A DNA stretch of 64,000 nt from Aplysia californica (lineage: Eukaryota > Mollusca > Gastropoda > Aplysiida > Aplysiidae): NCBI RefSeq assembly GCF_000002075.1, contig NW_004797927.1, positions 325,889-389,888 of the forward strand, read 5' to 3'. Below are positions 1 to 10,070 of this stretch, in pieces. How positions within the stretch are numbered: the first letter of the stretch is position 1; each line of letters starts with the position of its first letter. The notes under the pieces were generated by a model that ran no database searches, had not been told where the DNA came from, and worked only from the letters and a program-made list of their open reading frames with translations. Position numbers and translations under genes: made by a program.

Positions 1-21
1 TCTCCCTATCCCGCTCTTTCT

Positions 22-237
22 TTCCACAACACCTATCTCTCTCCCCCCCAGATGTAGGATTTGGCCTCATCTACCTCCCCGCCATCGTGTGTGTGGCTCA
101 GTACTTCTCTCTCTCCCCCCACACACCCCACACACACCCACACACCCCCACATATCACCACACCTGTCTCTCTCCCCCCAGGTGTAGGATTCGGCCTCAT
201 CTACCTGCCCGCCATCGTGTGTGTGGCTCAGTACTTC
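22..237 (+). repeat. Tandem duplication of an intron end plus exon start (decayed exon copy at 52-107)
   Basis: The last part of the intron and the first 56 bases of the transporter exon are present twice, about 130 bp apart. Copy one reads ag|atgtaggatttggcc up to cagtacttc at 107 and then runs into CT/CA-rich intron; copy two, at 182, continues into the real exon. The copies differ at only a few bases, so the duplication is young. Copy one still has a polypyrimidine tract and AG but no donor, so it is probably a non-functional exon fragment or a competing acceptor. Confidence 0.85.
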
Positions 238-1867
238 GAGAAGTATCGCTCCTTCGCCACGGGCCTGGCTGTGTGCGGGTCTGGGTTCGGTACTATGTTC
301 ATGGCGCCGCTCACGGAGATGCTGGTGGTTGAGTACCAGTGGCAGGGCGCCATGCTCATCCTGGGCGGGGTCATCCTCAACGTCATCGTCTGCGGGATCC
401 TCTTCCGGCCCCTGGAGGCGTCGCCTGGTTCTGGCGGGAAGCGTGGCGCGGGATCTGCGTCACTCTCGTCTGCGGCGTCCAGCACGGAGGAGGAGAGACT
501 GCTGGGGACGAGTGGAGCCACGGGGGACAGTGATACCGCCACCACACCACCGCCGCCAGGGGGCGCTAAGAGTGGTGGTGGTGGGGGAGGGGCGGGGATT
601 GGCCAGATACAGGTGCTGGTGGAGAAAGACTTAGACCCGAGCCGGCGACGAGGGGAGGGCGAGGACGGGAACAGATTCACGGCAGCCCAGGGGCTAGAGA
701 TCATCCACTCGCTACAACAGCGGCACGCGCTGCCCAACGGCAAGGCTGTGCTGCTCAGTGGCAAGCCGGACACCGGAAGCGACGTGGTAGGCCCGCGCGC
801 AGTGTCTGTGTCCAGCCTGCAGGATGACCGCAGTGACGTGGCCAGCCCGCCGTCAGAGATGGTGCGGATGAACAGTCTGGTGGAGACAGTGACCACACCC
901 GGCAGTCTGCCCCTGTCCCTGGGGGTGGAAGAGGTCCGGAGACTGACCGCGAGCCAGAGCCTGGTCCCCGCCGACACGGACTCCGTCAGCGAGATCGCCA
1001 ACATGGTGCGGTCGGAGGGTGCCCTCAACAAGTTCTCCGCGCTCTCTCCCTCAGACGGCGCGGGCGGCGGGGGTGCCGGGTCTACGGCCGTGAGACAACG
1101 TCACATCCACCCCTCCCAGCAGCAGGGCCGCCACCACCACGGGGGCAGCTCCAACACGCTCTCGCCGCTCACGCGCAAAGACATCTTCTACAGCGGCAGT
1201 CTGCTCAACATCCCCATGTACCGCTCACAACCGGACGTGTACAAGACCACGGTGTCCACCTCCCTGTCTCACGAGCACATCCGGCCCAGGGAGGAGAGAG
1301 GAGGAGGAGCGGGGAAAGGAGAGGGGGAGGGGGGAGTATCGTGCCTGTGTTTCAATTTCTCCGAGGAGTTCCGGACGACCATGAGGGACATGCTGTCCAC
1401 AGAGCTGCTCAAGAACCCCGTGTTTCTCATGTTCGCCGTGTCCAATTTCTTTACGAGTATAGGATTCAATATGCCTTTTATCTTCCTTCCTGACAGGTGA
1501 GTGCAATAGAAAATAGTGGAATAATTACAAGAAGAAGAAGGAGAAGGAGAAGGAGAAGGAGAAGAAGAAGAAGAAGAAGAAGAAGAAGAAGAAGAAGAAG
1601 AAGAAGAAGGAATAAGAAGAAGAAGAAGACGATTAGAACAAGAACAAAAAGAGAAAGAAGAAGAAGAGAACGGAGAAGAAGGAACAAGAAGAAGAAGCCA
1701 GTGTTGGACTTACGATGTTCATTAACCAGGACCTGTAGTGTTGTTTTCAAAGTGTTCTTGGCCACCTTCTTTCTCTCCAACCGTCATCCTGTGCTGCTAG
1801 CTTCTTCTTCTATGTTTAAAAAATTATTATTATCATTATCATTATTAACAATATCATTATCATTATT

Positions 1868-1929
<62 letters not shown>

Positions 1930-2107
1930 TATTATTTATTTATTTTTATTATATTAATAATATTATTATTATTATCATTATTAACAATATCAATATTATC
2001 ATTATTATTGATAATAATAGTATTATCATGAAATTTTTATTATTATTATCATTATCATTATCATCATTAACAATATCATTATCATTAATATAATCATCAT
2101 CATCATC

Positions 2108-2176
<69 letters not shown>

Positions 2177-3228
2177 GTTGTTGTTGTAGTTGTAACTACT
2201 GTAGGACCTATCTATCTTGTGACCTACAGCTTAAGGTGTTCGCCTCACATTCAATAGCTCCTGGGTTCAAATCCTGATAGTGACGGAAAAGTTTCTTCTC
2301 TAAAATGTTCTCCTTTCACCTCCTTTCCTGCTGTGTAACAATGTCCTGTCGTCTGCTTTCGTCTCCACTTTCTGCCCCCACCCCCTCACCTCCTTTGCCC
2401 CCTCCTCTGGGCTTTGACTCTTTCTGCAGCCTTTCTACTGCTATTCCTTGGCTCCTTCTTACTGCTGTCTTTCAGCCACACCCCTGATCTTCTGGTAGGA
2501 AAGATCTACGCCTAGCCTTCTCGGACAAGGGTGAAAATTTTTGGAGGTCCCGTGTGCAAGTTGAGCACGTTAAAGAACCCTTGGTGGTCCAAAATCGATA
2601 AGAGTACGCTTCGGCCGCCACCCGGGCAAAATTCAAAATTTCCTACCAAATGAAAATGTTGAATGTGTCCCACATACACACGCACACGCTCATAAGACGT
2701 TATGCAGTTGCGGGCGCCTTAAAACACTTACCCAAAAATATATAATATACAAAATTTTGCTAAATGCCCCCCCCCCCCCCGTACTTTTACTTACGTTTCC
2801 CTTCCTCTGGTATCCTTGTGATGTGGAGGGGAGGTGCAGGTTTCGGTCCTGTGCTAGGTGTGTAGCGTCTGTGATAGAATGTGTTGTTCCAGGACCTTTT
2901 TGACCTCATCCAGCCAGGTCTTTCTTGGTCTTCCTCTTGATTTGAAGCCGTACACCCCAATGTTCCCCAATTTCCCCTCAGAGCTATCCTCGCCGGCATA
3001 GACAAGGACCGGGCCACTATGCTCATCTCCGTCATCGGGATCGCCAACACGGCGGGGCGCGTCATCTTTGGCTTCCTCTCGGACCGGCCCTGGGTCAACC
3101 GCCTGATGCTCTACAACACCGCGCTTACCATCTGTGGCGTGGCTACCGCGCTTAGCCCGCTCGCCGCCAGTGACTATGCGCTGCTGGTCACCTATGCTGC
3201 TGTGTTTGGTATCTTTATAGGTGAGCTC

Positions 3229-3287
<59 letters not shown>

Positions 3288-3554
3288 GTCTCTCTGTCTG
3301 TCTGTCTGTCTGGTCGCTTATGATGCTGAGTTCGGTATCACACACATATACATATATTTTATATTTTTAAAATAATTTTTTTTTTAAATACACTTCCATC
3401 TTTATTCTTTTGCACACATGAAGGAACTTTCACATACATTTTCAGTTTTCAAAAATGCAGAAATAATATTAAAATTAAAATATAAAACTGGAGAGCTCAC
3501 AAGAATGATACAATGCCAGGTATCAAACTCAAAGTTCACAATGTACATTTAATG

Positions 3555-3600
<46 letters not shown>

Positions 3601-3786
3601 AGGTGTGAATATATGTGTGTATGTATGTACATTCTAGCAGTCCCCTGCCTGTGTGTGTGTGTGTGTGTGTGTGTCCAGGTGGGTATATATGTGTGTATGT
3701 ATGTACATTCTAGCGGTTCCCGCCTGTGTGTGTGTGTGTGTGTGAGTGTGTGTGTGTGTGTCTGTGTGTGTGTGTGTGTGTGTGTC

Positions 3787-3838
<52 letters not shown>

Positions 3839-4609
3839 TGTGTGTGTGTGTGTGTATGTACATTCTAACAGTCCCCACCTCTCTGTGCGTCCCCAGGTGT
3901 GTACGTGTCCTTGACCTCCGTAGTTCTGGTTGACCTCTTGGGTCTGGAGTACCTGACCAACTCGTTCGGCCTTTTGTTGCTCTTCCAGGGGGCGGCCACC
4001 TTCATTGGACCACCCATCGCAGGTGAGGAGGGTGTGGCGGGAGGGAGGGAAGGAAAGAGGGGGGGGGAAGGAGGAGAGAAAAAGAGAGAGGAGAGGAGGA
4101 GAGAAGAAGAGTAAAGGATATTTAGTTTTAGTAAGAGTTTTACGGCACTTGCAACACAATAAGGTCATTTAAGAAGTGCCGAAGATTAGAGGTGTTACAA
4201 GAGAGTAACAAACACATAAAAGAAAAGGAGAGAGGATAGGAGAGGAGAGGAAAAGAGAAAAGGAGAGAGAATAGGAGAGGGGAAGAGAAAAAGAGAGAGG
4301 AGAGGAGAGGGGAAGAGAAAAAGGGAGAGGAGAGGAAGAGAGTAGATGATCAAGCAATAACAGACCTGTTTGTCTACACCCCCAGGCTGGCTGTGTGACT
4401 GGACAGGAAGTTACGACATTTCCTTCATCGTGATGGGCATCCTGATCGCGGTGAGCGGTGCCATGTTGTACTTCCTGCCCCTCGTCGAGCGCTATTACCA
4501 GCGCAAGGTGCCCATGGTCAACCTGGTCCGCGATATGGAGCTGGGGAAACATTCCGTCTCCGAGAACACGGACGGCAAAGACTCGCAGATACCCGGGGAG
4601 AGAGTGTAG
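182..4609 (+). CDS. Monocarboxylate transporter-like (SLC16) protein, 3' four exons
   Basis: A major-facilitator membrane transporter of the monocarboxylate transporter family, expected in the plasma membrane; the family moves lactate, pyruvate, creatine, thyroid hormone or amino acids, and the substrate here is unknown. Exons are 182-1496, 2982-3220, 3897-4022 and 4386-4609, with GT-AG borders and phases that join to 634 codons including TAG. The first exon starts in phase 1, so upstream exons lie outside the window. Residues 1-79 of the visible part hold TM4 to TM6 ([19 protein letters not shown]). About 330 residues of Gly/Ser-rich cytoplasmic loop follow, containing [19 protein letters not shown], which I recall as conserved in invertebrate MCT12/14-type proteins. 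TM7 to TM12 follow, with the arginine of TM8 in [14 protein letters not shown]. The long loop favours an SLC16A14/A12-like paralogue, but I cannot assign one. The family call is firm. Confidence 0.93.
1524..1700 (+). repeat. (GAA)n/(GGAGAA)n purine microsatellite
   Basis: Almost pure purine strand of AAG/GAG triplets beginning about 30 bases after the donor at 1497. Its long open frame on both strands (poly-Arg, poly-Leu) is a by-product of the triplet repeat. Confidence 0.95.
1806..2177 (+). repeat. (ATT)n/(ATC)n compound microsatellite
   Basis: Triplet repeat alternating between TTA and ATC runs inside the first transporter intron. It ends immediately before the tRNA-derived SINE that follows. 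Confidence 0.93.
2205..2742 (+). mobile_element. Long tRNA-derived SINE (family B), copy 1
   Basis: About 530 bp, matched along most of its length by the sequence at 23596-24112. The head carries a pol III B-box-like gggttcaaatcc near 2263. A middle portion contains gcacgttaaagaaccc near 2567. The 3' tail (cgctcataagacgttatgcag, then gcgggcgcc and ttaaaacactta) is related to that of the shorter SINE family A elsewhere in the window. It lies in the first visible transporter intron. The A box is degraded, so this copy is presumably inactive. Confidence 0.75.
2790..2960 (-). mobile_element. LINE fragment: C-terminal end of a reverse transcriptase ORF
   Basis: Read on the minus strand, 2858-2955 encodes [20 protein letters not shown] followed by EQHILSQT. 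The GRPRKTW-D-V pattern is typical of the C-terminus of non-LTR retrotransposon ORF2. Only this end survives. The fragment stops about 25 bp upstream of the acceptor of the transporter exon at 2982, so it supplies part of the intron just before that exon. Confidence 0.7.
3231..3312 (+). repeat. (CTGT)n microsatellite
   Basis: Tetranucleotide repeat starting 10 bases after the donor at 3221, directly inside the intron start. Confidence 0.95.
3558..3862 (+). repeat. (GT)n tracts embedded in a 75-80-bp tandem duplication of the intron end
   Basis: Three GT-rich tracts are separated by copies of a segment containing gtatgtacattctarcrgtycc (near 3623, 3702 and 3855). The last copy leads into the real acceptor at 3896. 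The two upstream copies each contain a gtccag|gt acceptor-like site (AG at 3601-3602 and 3677-3678). Confidence 0.85.
4118..4225 (-). mobile_element. SINE family A, head-less copy
   Basis: Reverse-orientation 3' half of the 180-bp SINE described at 63537-63716: tail hairpin, then taatcttcggcact and the gttactctcttg segment. The 5' half is missing and purine-rich (GAGAGG)n sequence continues to about 4345. It lies in the transporter intron 4023-4385. Confidence 0.85.
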
Positions 4610-5031
4610 CAGATACCTGATACCTGATGATACCTGGGAATAGAGTGTAGCAGATACAAGATACCTTGGGACAGAGTGTAACAGATACCTGGTGATACTA
4701 TGTAACAGATACATGGGGATAGAATGTAACAGACAACAGATACCTGGTGACAGACTGTAACAGATACCTTGTGACACAATGTAACAGATACATGGGGATA
4801 GAATGTAACAGACAACAGATACCTGGTGACAGACTGTAACAGATACCTTGTGACACAATGTAACAGATACCTGGTGACACAATGTAACAGATACATGGGG
4901 ATAGAATGTAACAGACAACAGATACCTGGTGACAGACTGTAACAGATACCTTGTGACACAATGTAACAGATACATGGGGATAGAATGTAACAGACAACAG
5001 ATACCTGGTGACAGACTGTAACAGATACCTG
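4586..5031 (+). repeat. 24-bp minisatellite seeded by the transporter's last eight codons
   Basis: The last 24 bases of the coding sequence (4586-4609, encoding QIPGERV and TAG) match the following units, for example cagatacctggtgatac then tatgtaa. Units are 24 bp, with one 31-bp variant, and are organised into a 79-bp higher-order repeat (starts at 4706, 4785 and onward). The first unit after the stop keeps TAG in the same position; later units carry TAA. Confidence 0.9.
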
Positions 5032-5366
5032 TGTGTCAGGTTTTTCTTGCAAGATTTTCTGGGTAAAAAATGTCTTTTCATATCTTGAGTGCTCTCTATT
5101 TCAAGTTACCATGAAATCAGAGACAGATATGAGAAGTGTCTTTTTCCAGGAACATGGGAAATCCTACCTGTTGTGTACAGATTACAAATCAGAAAGTTTT
5201 ACTGTGTGGGCATTATTGCTTAATTAATGGGAGCTTTTGTTTTGTGTGAGCGTTTGTGACTTGACTGGAAAGAGACAAATGTCTAGGAGAAACTGACCAT
5301 ACGTTGTTGCTTTGTGTCTCTGGAAGGGGCAGCTCTCTGACAGAGAGGGGGAAGAGATTTCTGCCA

Positions 5367-5529
5367 ATAAAAGACTAGGAGAGTTTTCTCTATAACCAAA
5401 CAAATATACACACCAAATGAAACTAAACTTCTCCTATAGGTAGGACAATGCCCGCTTTTGGTGTAGGTCAAGATTTCTGGAAACCCCTGAAATCTGGGTT
5501 AGCCCGCTTGTCTTTAAAAGCGACCAGAT
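5367..5529 (+). mobile_element. MITE family 2, 5'-truncated copy
   Basis: Matches the right two thirds of the element at 12105-12358, from gagagttttctctataacc through cttctcctataggtagg to the right end cttgtctttaaaagcgacca. The left terminal repeat is absent. Confidence 0.85.
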
Positions 5530-6884
5530 ATACTTCTGAGTTCCTGGTGGGAAAGTCTACATCACCAAGTGCTTGCTGTGTGCTCTCTGTAGACGACCAA
5601 AGTTTTGTTGGACTTTGTCTGTGCAAGCTGATAAATGTCATAGCTTACACTAGCACTTCTATTATAAATGTTTTGTAGAACAGTTTCTGTGCACCTAACA
5701 GGCGGTGCTCGTGGGAGGATTGGTTCGGTTCAGTTTCCGGTGGCTTCAGTCCACATTTTAGATTTTCAATAGACCGCTGCCCAAACTGATGGCCCGACGC
5801 ATGGCCTTGAAAACACACGTGTTTGTTGTTGACGGTCATCATCGACTTTGTCAGTTTTGTCAGATTTGCCCTTCCCACGGAGGACAATTTGGCTAGCCCC
5901 AAACAGACAAAACCAAACGGAACCGAACTAATGATACCAATGGGCACCGCTGATAAATGTGCGTGTGAGAGTCGCCTGTTTGTTACGCTACGATGTTCCT
6001 CTGTGAGTGGTTGGACGAGGATGTCATTGTGTCCTTCAGAACTCTGTGGGAACTGCAGCCCTGCCCCCCTAGTGCCCAGACTGGGCCCTCCCCCCTCCCA
6101 TCCCCATCCCCCCCCCCCCCCCACCCGGTGTCAGTTGTCTTGATGTTGCCAACTTGTCAGTGTGCTGCTGTTCTTTATACTCGCTCCGACGCTCTACGCA
6201 GGTTCAGATATCTACGCTGTCATGGTATGTATCATTAGGGGGTTGGGGGTAAGGGGAGGGGGGGGGGGTCCAGTTCTGCTTTGTTTCAGTGTCAGACATG
6301 GCTTGGCTTGCAGAGGATGAAAGTATGGTGTGAACACGGGGAATGTAATGGTCCTGAGTTTAAATCCTTGCACCGGCTGAGTTGTTTAAAGTATGGGATT
6401 TTTTCTGTTTCTAAAAATCACTCCTAGGGAGTGGCATACTGTTTCTGATGTGAGATTTTTGTCTTGGAGAGGATGTTATGTTTTTTTGGAGAGGATGTTA
6501 TGTTTTTTTAGTTAATTTGTTGCATTCTGTAAGGCAGTAGTGCTCTGCTGGTTTTACATGGAAAATTCATGTCTGCGAGACCGTCTGATAATCTCTATGC
6601 TTGACCGTCTGTCTTATCAGTGACATTCTCAATAATATGTATATTATATATACGCTGTAAACCTCACGCTTCTGTGCCTTTGAAGACAGATATTCAAAAG
6701 CAATTTGCAATGTACTCACTTTCTGTACCCAACATTTGCAATTATTTGTTGCTGCAAGCTCTGCTCAAGCCAATGTCACGACTGAATCCTCCCTTTTCTG
6801 CTCAAAAAACTTTGGCACTCACATTGGTTTGGTTTGTCATTGTATGATCACGAAACAAAACAAAACAAATGTATATATATATAG
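5530..6884. other. Non-coding stretch with no recognised gene
   Basis: Ordinary mixed-composition DNA with short open frames only. A C-rich tract lies at 6105-6122 and a G-rich tract at 6240-6270. The sequence ggagaggatgttatgtttttt is repeated in tandem near 6456-6510. It could be 3' UTR of the upstream transporter gene; AATAAA hexamers are too frequent in the following 15 kb to choose an end. Confidence 0.5.
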
Positions 6885-7008
6885 AGGGTGTCTGTGAAGT
6901 TATGGTAGAGTCAGGCCAAAGACGTTTGGGTGACCAGAATATGTGCCATCGACAAATGAGGTTACTCTCAGCCTTACGATAGAGTCACTTTATAAACATC
7001 CTGTATAT
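6885..7008. mobile_element. Possible short mariner-like MITE
   Basis: agggtgtctgtgaagt at the left and the complement of actttataaacatcct at the right form an imperfect 16-bp terminal inverted repeat about 115 bp apart, next to TATA sequence on both sides. No coding capacity. It is a single copy here, so the call rests on the terminal repeats alone. Confidence 0.5.
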
Positions 7009-7399
7009 GTATATGGATATGTATACATGTGCATGTGTATGAGGGTGAGTATGAAAAGCACAAATAGGATATAACATTATATATATTATGTGTGAGTGTG
7101 TGGGTCGTAACAGTGGAATCGGGCTCTCATCAACTTTTCGGGAATGGAGAAATCCGTACGTTTCCAAATGTTGGGGCAATTTCTTTTTCCCAGAAACCTT
7201 CCTTCCATACATTCAAGACCTTTTCAGATGAATTTTATGGAAAAATGTTGTTTAAAGTCAAAGATATGTTAGTTTGTTGAGCAAGTGCCAGCACTCACCT
7301 GTAGCACGAGGTGCCACTGGGAAACGGCTGCTTTGTTGAATCATGCACAACTCTGCTGCTGTAGAAGATAGATCAAGGGTTTTTTTAACCAAGTTCAAG

Positions 7400-7494
7400 A
7401 AAGACAGACAAGCTTTCGTTTAATAGCATAACTCCATAATTCCCCAAATTGATGAGCGCCTGATTCCCCACACCGCGACATGTGCCTGTAGATT
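7400..7494 (+). mobile_element. MITE family 1, right-end fragment
   Basis: Carries the right terminus seen at 56197-56584, reading aaattgatgagcgcctgatt then cgcgacatgt. The rest of the element is missing. Confidence 0.7.
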
Positions 7495-7854
7495 TACTTG
7501 AGTTTTACAGTCACTGTGACCTTCTGGAATAATGAACAGTCTTCACTTCATCTCTTCACTTTCCACATGCTGTCTACACTTTAAAGATGTTTTTTTTTCC
7601 TGACACAAGTGAACAATTGAATATAAGGATATTTGCTTGTAAGATTTTAAAGACTGCCTACACATTCACTCAATCATTCATTCTGATCCCAGACTCTTCC
7701 CTGTAGTGTATTCACATCTTGTACCACTTCCATCTTTTCACTGTAAAGAAGGAAGCCTTTTTCTTGTGTGCTTTGGTGAAACAATTTTGGAAGAATTTTT
7801 TCCACCAGCTGGGTGAGAGCAGCCATAGTTTGAGCCTCAAGTGTCCATGTGTTA

Positions 7855-7970
7855 TGTCTGCTGTCTGCTGTCTCTGCTGTCTGCTGTCTGCTGTCTGTTG
7901 TCTGCTGTCTGTTGTCTGCTGTCTGCTGTCTGTTGTCTGCTGTCTGTTGTCTGTTGTCTGCTGTCTGGTG
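7855..7970 (+). repeat. 7-bp minisatellite (CTGTCTG/CTGTTGT)n
   Basis: About 15 units of ctgctgt/ctgttgt variants. Open in several frames because of its composition; not a gene. Confidence 0.93.
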
Positions 7971-8206
7971 GGCATTTTATCGATCACAGTTTTCTTCCTT
8001 GTTTTTCCGTCCCCTGTTGTCGCCGGGATGCCTTCGTTAACTTTGTCGTAACATTCTCTTCCATGGTGTTTCCCAACATTTGATCTTACTGGTTTCACTA
8101 ATCAGGTTTCTTGAAGTATGTCTGCGAGTCCCCAAAGATATTCCGGAGTTCCAGAGCGGACAGGGATAGCAAAATAACTGCTCCAGTTTATTTTGTTTGC
8201 CTCACA

Positions 8207-8937
8207 TTTACAAACTTATAGGCAAGAAGAGGGTGGCTCAGATAATTTACAAACTTATAGGCAAGATGAAGATGGCTCAGATAATTTACAAACTTATAGG
8301 CAAGAAGAGGGTGGCTCAGATAATTTACAAACTTATAGGCAAGAAGAGGGTGGCTCAGATAATTTACAAACTTATAGGCAAGATGAAGATGCCTCAGATA
8401 ATTTACAAACTTATAGGCAAGAAGAGGGTGGCTCAGATAATTTACAAACTTATAGGCAAGAAGAGGGTGGCTCAGATAATTTACAAACTTATAGGCAAGA
8501 TGAAGATGCCTCAGATAATTTACAAACTTATAGGCAAGAAGAGGGTGGCTCAGATAATTTACAAACTTATAGGCAAGATGAAGATGCCTCAGATAATTTA
8601 CAAACTTATAGGCAAGAAGAGGGTGGCTCAGATAATTTACAAACTTATAGGCAAGATGACAGTGGCTCAGATAATTTACAAACTTATAGGCAAGATGAAG
8701 GTGGCTCAGATAATTTACAAACTTATAGGCAAGAAGAGGGTGGCTCAGATAATTTACAAACTTATAGGCAAGAAGAGGGTGGCTCAGATAATTTACAAAC
8801 TTATAGGCAAGAAGAGGGTGGCTCAGATAATTTACAAACTTATAGGCAAGAAGAGGGTGGCTCAGATAATTTACAAACTTATAGGCAAGAAGAGGGTGGC
8901 TCAGATAATTTACAAACTTATAGGCAAGAAGAAGGTG
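8207..8937 (+). repeat. 39-bp minisatellite, about 18.7 units, open in two frames
   Basis: Unit starts tttacaaacttatagg and ends ggctcagataa. The period is 39 bp (13 codons) throughout. Units fall into types that translate in one frame as LQTYRQEEGGSDN, with DEDGSDN, DEDASDN and DDSGSDN variants, and in another as IYKLIGKKRVAQI. The 303-codon and 282-codon open frames result from the repeat. There is no start context, no splice-site support and no conserved domain in the flanks, so I do not call a gene. Confidence 0.93.
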
Positions 8938-9277
8938 CTGGAAATTCAGGACAACACTTGCTGCTTTTTTCCCTTTGTGACTTTCGTGAGAAATTTCCTT
9001 CCCAGAGGTTCGCTTGTCTTCTGGGTGTGGAGAGATTTACATTGATAGCCCATAGAGTAGAAAGGCTGAAACAGAACCTGGACATGGGCGGTTGGTGCCT
9101 CTAGAAATAAATTATTGATGGTCAAGGTATAGACAGTAGATTATTTGTACATTTGTTTGGGGGCCCAAAAGAGAATAAATCGTTGCGCATTTGTAAGTGT
9201 GAATGAAGGGAAAACAGTAAAAGAGTTTCTTGGTGAATTGTTCCCAGTAGTATGTGCAGAGCTAGGTCTACTGCCCA

Positions 9278-9341
9278 GTTTGTCTGTCTCATTCTGTCTC
9301 ATTCTGTCTCATTCTGTCTCACTCTGTCTCATTCTGTCTCA
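9278..9341 (+). repeat. 10-bp repeat (TCTGTCTCAT)n
   Basis: Six near-perfect decamers. Confidence 0.9.
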
Positions 9342-9349
9342 GTGAAATC

Positions 9350-9960
9350 AGGAAAGAAAGTAGTGATGATCAAGGTGAAAGGAGCCGTGCTGAGAACGGA
9401 AACACAGCACAATGTACTGCTCTTCTCTCATGGATACAGAAAAGTAAATATTCAAAAGAAAGATACTAATCTACTATTGTGTTTTCCAAGGTAGCCTACT
9501 GTCCTCCATACTGTTTCAGTAGTCCTACATCAATCAACTGTGGCAGTGTTCACTGTCGTCGGTAATCTGCTCTGCCTTTCTGCTCACAGAGTTAAGTTTG
9601 TAGAGATTTGTTGCTGGTGGATTGTCCAGTGGAAAGTTCCAAAAGTTTGTTTCTTTAATGATGTAATGAAACTGAAAGGAAAAACGTTCTTTTCTCTGTG
9701 ATAAGGTAGAGGATACTCTCTCTATATATATATATATCCAATGTACAACGATATGACCCTCTGTTGATATGACCCTCTGTCGTGGTATTGTCTCTAGCTC
9801 TGGCCCCATCACTTCAGAAAACAGTCGGTCAGGTGAGAGAAGCTAAGGAAGAAGAAGGTAAAAGGCATACTGAGCCAATGCTCATAAACTCTCGTACCTC
9901 TAGAACCTATCTGTTTGTCGTATAGGACAAAGAGCCATACATGTTATGATGAACAATTGC
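9350..9960. other. Non-coding stretch with no recognised gene
   Basis: Only short open frames. There is a TA run at 9722-9736 and a short direct repeat, gatatgaccctctgt, at about 9750-9780. Confidence 0.5.
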
Positions 9961-9961
9961 G

Positions 9962-10070
9962 CAACCATAAACATAATAATAATAATAATGATAATAATAA
10001 TAATAATAAATGGCATTAATGCTGTGCATTTCCATTTTCTAAAAAATGCTCAATGCACTTTACATTAATA
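9962..10070 (-). mobile_element. L2-like retroposon tail in reverse, with (ATT)n end
   Basis: The complement reads atgtaaagtgcattgagc, later gcacagcattaatgccattt, then ATT repeats. It is the same kind of tail as the copies at 53195-53370 and 62870-63184 (taaagcgcatagagc ... gcgctatacaaat). Tails of this type end many CR1/L2-dependent SINEs in invertebrates. Confidence 0.6.

Noticed and set aside
228-1031. 267-codon open frame on the minus strand opposite the transporter exon
   Set aside because: It mirrors the GC-rich coding exon, has no recognisable domain, and the plus-strand reading is clearly the transporter loop.
3549-3933. Long Val-Cys and Thr-His open frames
   Set aside because: They are the translation of GT/CA dinucleotide repeats.
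5645-6143. Overlapping 159- and 106-codon open frames
   Set aside because: No domain, opposite-strand overlap, and low-complexity Gly/Pro ends from the C-rich tract.
8193-9104. 303-codon open frame as a repeat protein gene
   Set aside because: The frame exists because the period is 39 bp. A second frame is equally open, and no promoter, splice or domain evidence supports it. Kept as a repeat and a finding.
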